From assembly GCA_034437895.1 (NCBI GenBank), contig DAOTTO010000539.1:1-55013 (forward strand): DNA of 55,013 nt, given 5' to 3'. The DNA is from JANRLJ01 sp034437895. GTDB taxonomy: Bacteria > Chloroflexota > Anaerolineae > Aggregatilineales > Phototrophicaceae. The notes under the pieces were generated by a model that was not told where the DNA came from, ran no database searches, and saw nothing but the letters and a program-made list of their open reading frames with translations. Shown here one piece after another: positions 50,558 to 55,013 of this stretch. The position numbers and the translations under genes are program-made. Position 1 is the first letter of the stretch. The number at the start of each line of letters is the position of its first letter.

Positions 50558-52417
50558 ATGCGACGCTTTATTTCTCCCTTTATCTTCATTTGCCTCTTGC
50601 TGCTTTTATCTATCATGCCAACTATCATCACAGGGCAGGCAACGACTAATGTGTTTGCCGAGGCAGTAGGTCAGGCAAATTTAAGAGCGACTCCCAATAC
50701 CGAAGCACCCTTACTAGGGCAAATCGGAGCTGGCACACGTTATCCCGTCATTGGACGGAGCGAATTCTTTCCTTGGGTGCTTGTTGCCAACCCAGCATCA
50801 CAGCAGCCGATTGGGTGGGTATTTCTCGATCTGGTCACGATTACAGGCGACCTCAACACCCTTCCGCTGTCAACCCTTGATGTAAGCAGCACACCTCTTA
50901 TTACCCCACAAGCAAGCGCGGCTGGTATTACTACAAGTTTACCGACAGGAACGCTACGCCCCGGTGGTGCCGCTGGAGGCCAGCAAGATAACGAAATCCC
51001 AACGGCAACACCCGATTTTAATATAACTGGGATCGTTACGGGCGAGATCAACATTCGTTATGGGCCGGGCGTAGAATATCCGCGTATTGGCGGTGGCCTA
51101 CAAGGAGATCGCTTAGAAGTTACCGCATATCACACCCAATTTCCCTGGGTGCAAGTCCGGCTGCCAGAATCCCCTAATGGGTATGGATGGGTCGCTATTG
51201 AACTACTGCAATTTGAAGGTGATCCTCTCACATTGCCCCCCGTTAGCCAGACGACCTTTAACTTACCGACACTCACACCAACCGCGCAGGCCGCGCAAAT
51301 CAGTTCACTGCCGGGTCAGTCCCCTGTACCACTCAGTCCAGCGTTTCAGACATTGGGCGATCAAGCATGGAATTTAATCTTAGAAGCAGGCTTCCAGCCG
51401 GAACTCAGCCGTATGGGAGCGCTTTATATTCAGGATTTGCGTACTGGTGAAGCGATTACTTTCGGCAACACTATCGCCTTCAGCGGAACCAGCATTAACA
51501 AGATCGCCATCTTAACGGAGCTGTTTGCAGTGCTAAACAGTATGCCTAATCCAGCAGAAGCCGTCGATATTGCCAATACCATGATTTGCAGCGAGAATTC
51601 TGCCACAAATCGCTTATTGAGCCTGATTGGAGGCGGCAGTGCATTAGATGGCGCAGACCGGGTGACACAATTCTTGCAGCAGTTGGGTCTTAGAAACACC
51701 TTTATTGCCGCACCTTATGACACCACGAATGCCCTCGCCAGCGCAACCCCTGCCCCACGCCAACCGAGTATCCCAGCCAGCACGGCTGACCAATCACGCG
51801 CTAATCCTGATCTTGTCAATCAGCTCACGGTGGATGAGATGGGTTGGCTGCTGGGGAGTGTGTACCAATGTGCAGTTAATAACAGCGGCCCATTATTAGA
51901 GCGCTTTCCCGATCAATTTACCTCACAAGAGTGCCAAAAAATCGTGGACGTAATGAGTAATAACACCGTCGATGCCCTGCTCAGGGCAGGCTCTCCAGCA
52001 GGGACTGTCGTCGCCCATAAGCACGGATGGATTGAAGACACGCATAGCAATGCCGCCTTATTCTTCACCCCCGGCGGCGATTATGTGATCGTTATGGTGC
52101 TGTATCAACCCGAATTCCTGAACTTTTTAGAGTCACTCCCTTTAATGGCGGAAGTTTCACGCAGTGTTTACAATTACTATAATCCTGACACATCGCTTTC
52201 TGCCATTCGTGACGGCTACATCCCGGACACAGAAACTTGTGACGATTACAGCCCGACCTTGATTGATGAGTTAACTTCGCCCGTTTATGCCTTACCTATC
52301 ACCCCCCGCCCCACATTGCCGAGGCCGACAGCTAACGCTACATCTACACCGCCGCCCGTCACCCCATCATCAACATCAGACGGGGTTATTACACCCACAC
52401 CGACACCACTGGGCTAA
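50558..52417 (+). CDS. Secreted serine hydrolase (class A beta-lactamase-like) with two SH3b domains
   Basis: This 619-aa protein begins with a signal peptide (FIFICLLLLLSIMPTIIT). Two SH3b domains follow (~35-110, with NLRATPNTEAPLLGQI, and ~155-225, with NIRYGPGVEYPRIG), separated by Thr/Pro-rich linkers. Then comes a beta-lactamase-like domain with SINK (SxxK, in FSGTSINKIAIL), SEN (SxN, in CSENSATN) and KHG in place of KTG (VAHKHGWI). All three catalytic boxes of the family are present in order, so it is probably active on a peptide or peptidoglycan-like substrate; antibiotic hydrolysis is less likely given the SH3 wall-binding modules. The C-terminal tail is Pro/Thr-rich. Confidence 0.88.
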   Translation: MRRFISPFIFICLLLLLSIMPTIITGQATTNVFAEAVGQANLRATPNTEAPLLGQIGAGTRYPVIGRSEFFPWVLVANPASQQPIGWVFLDLVTITGDLNTLPLSTLDVSSTPLITPQASAAGITTSLPTGTLRPGGAAGGQQDNEIPTATPDFNITGIVTGEINIRYGPGVEYPRIGGGLQGDRLEVTAYHTQFPWVQVRLPESPNGYGWVAIELLQFEGDPLTLPPVSQTTFNLPTLTPTAQAAQISSLPGQSPVPLSPAFQTLGDQAWNLILEAGFQPELSRMGALYIQDLRTGEAITFGNTIAFSGTSINKIAILTELFAVLNSMPNPAEAVDIANTMICSENSATNRLLSLIGGGSALDGADRVTQFLQQLGLRNTFIAAPYDTTNALASATPAPRQPSIPASTADQSRANPDLVNQLTVDEMGWLLGSVYQCAVNNSGPLLERFPDQFTSQECQKIVDVMSNNTVDALLRAGSPAGTVVAHKHGWIEDTHSNAALFFTPGGDYVIVMVLYQPEFLNFLESLPLMAEVSRSVYNYYNPDTSLSAIRDGYIPDTETCDDYSPTLIDELTSPVYALPITPRPTLPRPTANATSTPPPVTPSSTSDGVITPTPTPLG

Positions 52418-52432
52418 TTTGCGGAATAAAAA

Positions 52433-52459
52433 ATGCAGGGGCAACATTTATGCCCCTGC
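52433..52459. terminator. Bidirectional terminator hairpin
   Basis: tgcaggggca and tgcccctgca form a perfect ten-base stem around acattta. It lies between the convergent serine hydrolase and malG-like genes; an A-run precedes it, giving a T-run on the minus strand, so it can serve the permease operon. Confidence 0.75.
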
Positions 52460-52498
52460 ACTCAGCACTATATACTCAGAACTCAGCACTTTTTAAGA

Positions 52499-53494
52499 TC
52501 AGCCTTTGACCGCGCCTTGCGTTAACCCACCGACAATTTGATCTTGCAGGAGCAGATAAACAATCACAATTGGCGTAGCAGCAATCAACGCCCCAGCGGC
52601 AAACTTACCCCAATTAGAGCTGAACTCCGCACTAACGAAGCTAAATAAACCCACCATAAGCGTGAAATTGTCTTTATCGCGCAGCAAAAAGCGTGCCAAA
52701 ACAAATTCGTTGAATACGCCGACAAAGGAAAGTACGCCCACCACCGCTAGAATCGGCCTGACCAGGGGGAAGATCAGCATCCAGAAGGTCTGGTCATGGG
52801 TTGCGCCGTCCACCATAGCGGACTCATCAATATCGCGTGGAATTGTGTCGAAGAAGCCCTTCATCAGCCACGTATTAATACCCATCGCGCCGCCTAAATA
52901 GACCAAGATTAAGCCACCCAAGCTGTCTAGGCCAAACAACTTGAGGAAACCCCAGTCGATAAATGATAGGAACGGCAGAACTTGTGGGATCACATCTGCC
53001 AAGCGTCCAATTTGCTGCAACATCAAAAAGAGCGCAACAAACGACAGCAGATTCGGGAAAACCTGAATAAGCAAAATTCCTAGCAAAAGTGAACGCCGTC
53101 CAGAAAAACGGAAACGCGAGAAAGAATAGGCCGCTAACGCGCAAATCGTTACGGAAAGGATAGTGCTAATCGTGGCGACAAAGATCGAATTAAACATCCA
53201 GTTCCAGAAGGGGAAAATATCAATTTCGTCGACCAACAGTGTGCGAAAATTGGTGAATAAGTCGCTCACGCTGTCCACGCCTTGCGGAATCAGGCTGCGG
53301 GTAGAGAGAGTGCCTCCCGGATTGAACGCGGCAGACACGACATAGATTACCGGATAGATCGCGAAGATAACCGCTATCCCGATAATAAACATGCGAACAC
53401 TTACACTGATTATTCGCTCACGCTGCGACATGACCATCTTGGATTCTTCATGTTTATTTTTACTCTTGGGGGCGGGTGCAGTGGTACTAGACAT
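52499..53494 (-). CDS. MalG-like sugar ABC transporter permease
   Basis: This 331-aa permease has six membrane helices and the EAA-type loop ESAMVDGATHDQTFWMLIFP that contacts the ATPase. The N-terminus is a hydrophilic tail of ~30 residues before the first helix. It matches the MalG subgroup (carbohydrate uptake 1 family). The start overlaps the malF-like stop by eight bases. The binding protein and ATPase are not in the window, probably further upstream or elsewhere. The sugar is not determined; maltose-like from family only. Confidence 0.9.
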   Translation of the reverse strand: MSSTTAPAPKSKNKHEESKMVMSQRERIISVSVRMFIIGIAVIFAIYPVIYVVSAAFNPGGTLSTRSLIPQGVDSVSDLFTNFRTLLVDEIDIFPFWNWMFNSIFVATISTILSVTICALAAYSFSRFRFSGRRSLLLGILLIQVFPNLLSFVALFLMLQQIGRLADVIPQVLPFLSFIDWGFLKLFGLDSLGGLILVYLGGAMGINTWLMKGFFDTIPRDIDESAMVDGATHDQTFWMLIFPLVRPILAVVGVLSFVGVFNEFVLARFLLRDKDNFTLMVGLFSFVSAEFSSNWGKFAAGALIAATPIVIVYLLLQDQIVGGLTQGAVKG

Positions 53495-55013
53495 TTGCGC
53501 CAGACTCCTCCCAACGCCGCGTGAATCGGAATTGGAACAACGTTATCGCCGCGACGATGACAAAAATAATGATCGTAATAGCAGATGCATACCCATAATC
53601 CGCACCACGCCCACCGCCAAAGGCCAGACGATAAGTATAGCTAATGAGGATATCCGATTGCCCTGCTGGTGTGATTGTTCCCTCAAAAGGCGGTCCACCT
53701 GCATTAAATGCTTCGATAATCAGGTAGTTGTTAAAATTGTAGGTAAAAGACCCAATCAGCAACGGCCCCATCGTAATGAGCAGCAGTGGCAGCGTAATCT
53801 GCCAAAAACGCTGACCTGGTTTCGCACCATCGACAGCCGCAGCCTCATAGACTTCTGAGGGGATGGCCTGCAATGCACCGCTACAAATGAGCATCATGTA
53901 AGGATAACCCAACCACAGGTTAACGAGCAGAATACCCGCCTTAACGCCCCAAGGGTCGGTGCGCCAGCCGATATGTAAGCCGATGCTGTCTAACGCCGTA
54001 GCGATTACACCCAAATTCGGGTCAAGCATACCGCGCCACACCCCAATTGCGATGATGCCCGGAATCGCATACGGTATAATCAATAATGAACGTAGAATTT
54101 TTCTGCCTGGAATCGCGGGATCGTTTAACACCATCGCCATAAACAAGCCCAGAGTAAATGTCGTTAAAACCGACATCAGGGCGAATGTCACCGTCCATGC
54201 AAACACTTTGACTAATGGGCCACTCAAGCCAGGATCGTTAATCAGGCGATCAAAGTTTCTCAAGCCAATATTCACTTGATAACCCGGCGAAAGCGGATCA
54301 CCGCCGCGTTCTGGAAGAAAATCGCCAGTCGAATTGTCGGCGACATAAACAGTGCCATCCTGTTGATTGGTGATCGAGTCGGTATTTTTGTCGTAAACAA
54401 ACTGCTGCCCCAGCGGACGTGCCGCTTGCCTGCGTCCCTGAATACCAGCAGTATCCTCATCTTTGCCGAAAACAAGACTTTGCACCTCTCCAAGTGCCTG
54501 TGTCCGTGCTGCTGGGTCAAGCTGGGAATACCCTTCGTAGGTCGCAGGAGGTTCCGCTAGCACCTCTGCAATCTCGATAATCGGTGAGTCAACAGGTGCA
54601 AAAGCTGCTACTGGTGCGCCACTTTCGTCTTCGCCAGCCAACCAGAGTGCATAATTGCCGTCTTCGTCACGGAACAACGTCCACTCATAAAGAAGCGCCC
54701 CATCGGGGACATACTGCCTCGCTTCAATCAGATCAACGGCCTGACTTTTCGTTAAAATATGGCCGTCAGAACGATTGGTAAAAGCGGTCAAAACTGTGTA
54801 AATAACCGGATAAATCACCAGCAACGTAATTAATGCGAGGCCGGGTGTCATCCATTTTATTGGGAACAAGCTAGGCACTAACACAAAAATATTTGCGCCG
54901 ATTGTGATGACCGCAAAAACAAGCGCTAACCCCGGATTACCATCTTGTAAAAAGCCATAAACTAAAATTAGTGCAAATGCGTCTAAGATCATGAGGCCAA
55001 AATAACGCAGACC
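53487..55013 (-). CDS. MalF-like sugar ABC transporter permease, start beyond the window
   Basis: The open frame runs through the right edge, so the true start is outside; the first internal ATG is at 54992 but would cut into the first membrane helix. It has MalF-type features: helices near the N-terminus, a ~170-residue periplasmic loop after TAFTN (between ~80 and 255), then the permease core with the EAA loop AAAVDGAKPGQRFWQITLPLL. The large loop sets MalF apart from ordinary sugar permeases. It is paired with the malG-like gene, with which it would form the membrane channel. Confidence 0.9.
   Translation of the reverse strand, partial: GLRYFGLMILDAFALILVYGFLQDGNPGLALVFAVITIGANIFVLVPSLFPIKWMTPGLALITLLVIYPVIYTVLTAFTNRSDGHILTKSQAVDLIEARQYVPDGALLYEWTLFRDEDGNYALWLAGEDESGAPVAAFAPVDSPIIEIAEVLAEPPATYEGYSQLDPAARTQALGEVQSLVFGKDEDTAGIQGRRQAARPLGQQFVYDKNTDSITNQQDGTVYVADNSTGDFLPERGGDPLSPGYQVNIGLRNFDRLINDPGLSGPLVKVFAWTVTFALMSVLTTFTLGLFMAMVLNDPAIPGRKILRSLLIIPYAIPGIIAIGVWRGMLDPNLGVIATALDSIGLHIGWRTDPWGVKAGILLVNLWLGYPYMMLICSGALQAIPSEVYEAAAVDGAKPGQRFWQITLPLLLITMGPLLIGSFTYNFNNYLIIEAFNAGGPPFEGTITPAGQSDILISYTYRLAFGGGRGADYGYASAITIIIFVIVAAITLFQFRFTRRWEESGANV

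Overview
The window reads as chromosome of a free-living bacterium, most likely a Chloroflexota (Anaerolineae-like) member. This is inferred from gene content and from the style of the dispersed intergenic repeats, not from a database search. The clues are coenzyme F420 genes, a Flp-pilin-headed giant surface protein, SH3b/serine hydrolase and MalFG-type genes, and many small palindromic and 'ctttgcg'-type repeats between genes. GC content is moderate and coding density is high. From the left edge to about 21.1 kb everything is on the minus strand; after that the strands alternate.

Left part (0.3-21.1 kb, minus strand). First comes a molybdo-hydroxylase neighbourhood: a 587-aa protein with a nucleoside-phosphorylase-like C-terminus, a fused FAD/[2Fe-2S] xanthine-dehydrogenase-type subunit, a HEAT-repeat protein, a phosphoesterase, XdhC and a large GT-C-like membrane protein. 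A coenzyme F420 block follows: LLM oxidoreductase, cofC, cofD, a lipoprotein, a nitroreductase, cofE and an F420:NADPH reductase. Upstream of it lie an SsnA-type amidohydrolase, an unknown protein, a PLP enzyme, a GT2 glycosyltransferase, a threonine-synthase-like enzyme and a HIT protein.

Middle part (21.1-37.4 kb). This is a patchwork. It holds a TIR-FGE fusion, a YgeW-type carbamoyltransferase, a HepT/MntA toxin-antitoxin pair with two unknown genes, and carbamate kinase together with two decayed carbamate kinase fragments. It also holds a decayed insertion-sequence-like element, an MhqD/MhqO-like pair, a Uma2 protein, a YgeY-type peptidase, a hybrid histidine kinase and an 8-oxoguanine-deaminase-like amidohydrolase. 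Together, the 8-oxoguanine deaminase, XDH-type subunit, XdhC, SsnA, YgeW, YgeY, carbamate kinase and PLP enzyme match most of the gene set linked to purine/urate breakdown in bacteria that lack uricase. Here the set is scattered over about 35 kb.

Right part (37.4-55 kb). This begins with clpP and, 12 bases upstream of it, an IS256-type transposase homologue that lacks the catalytic glutamate. Then come a DinB-like protein, folD and a 1621-aa protein that begins as a Flp pilin and continues as a PA14/MAM-like adhesin. After these are a guanylate-kinase-like gene, ygfZ, a membrane protein, a DivIC/FtsB-like protein, tRNA-Leu(CAG), an SH3b serine hydrolase, and malG/malF-like sugar permeases running off the edge.

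Best candidates for something undescribed are the Flp-pilin/adhesin chimera, the transposase-derived protein next to clpP, the accessory island between ygeW and carbamate kinase with its decayed gene copies, and the split CofE/nitroreductase F420 arrangement.
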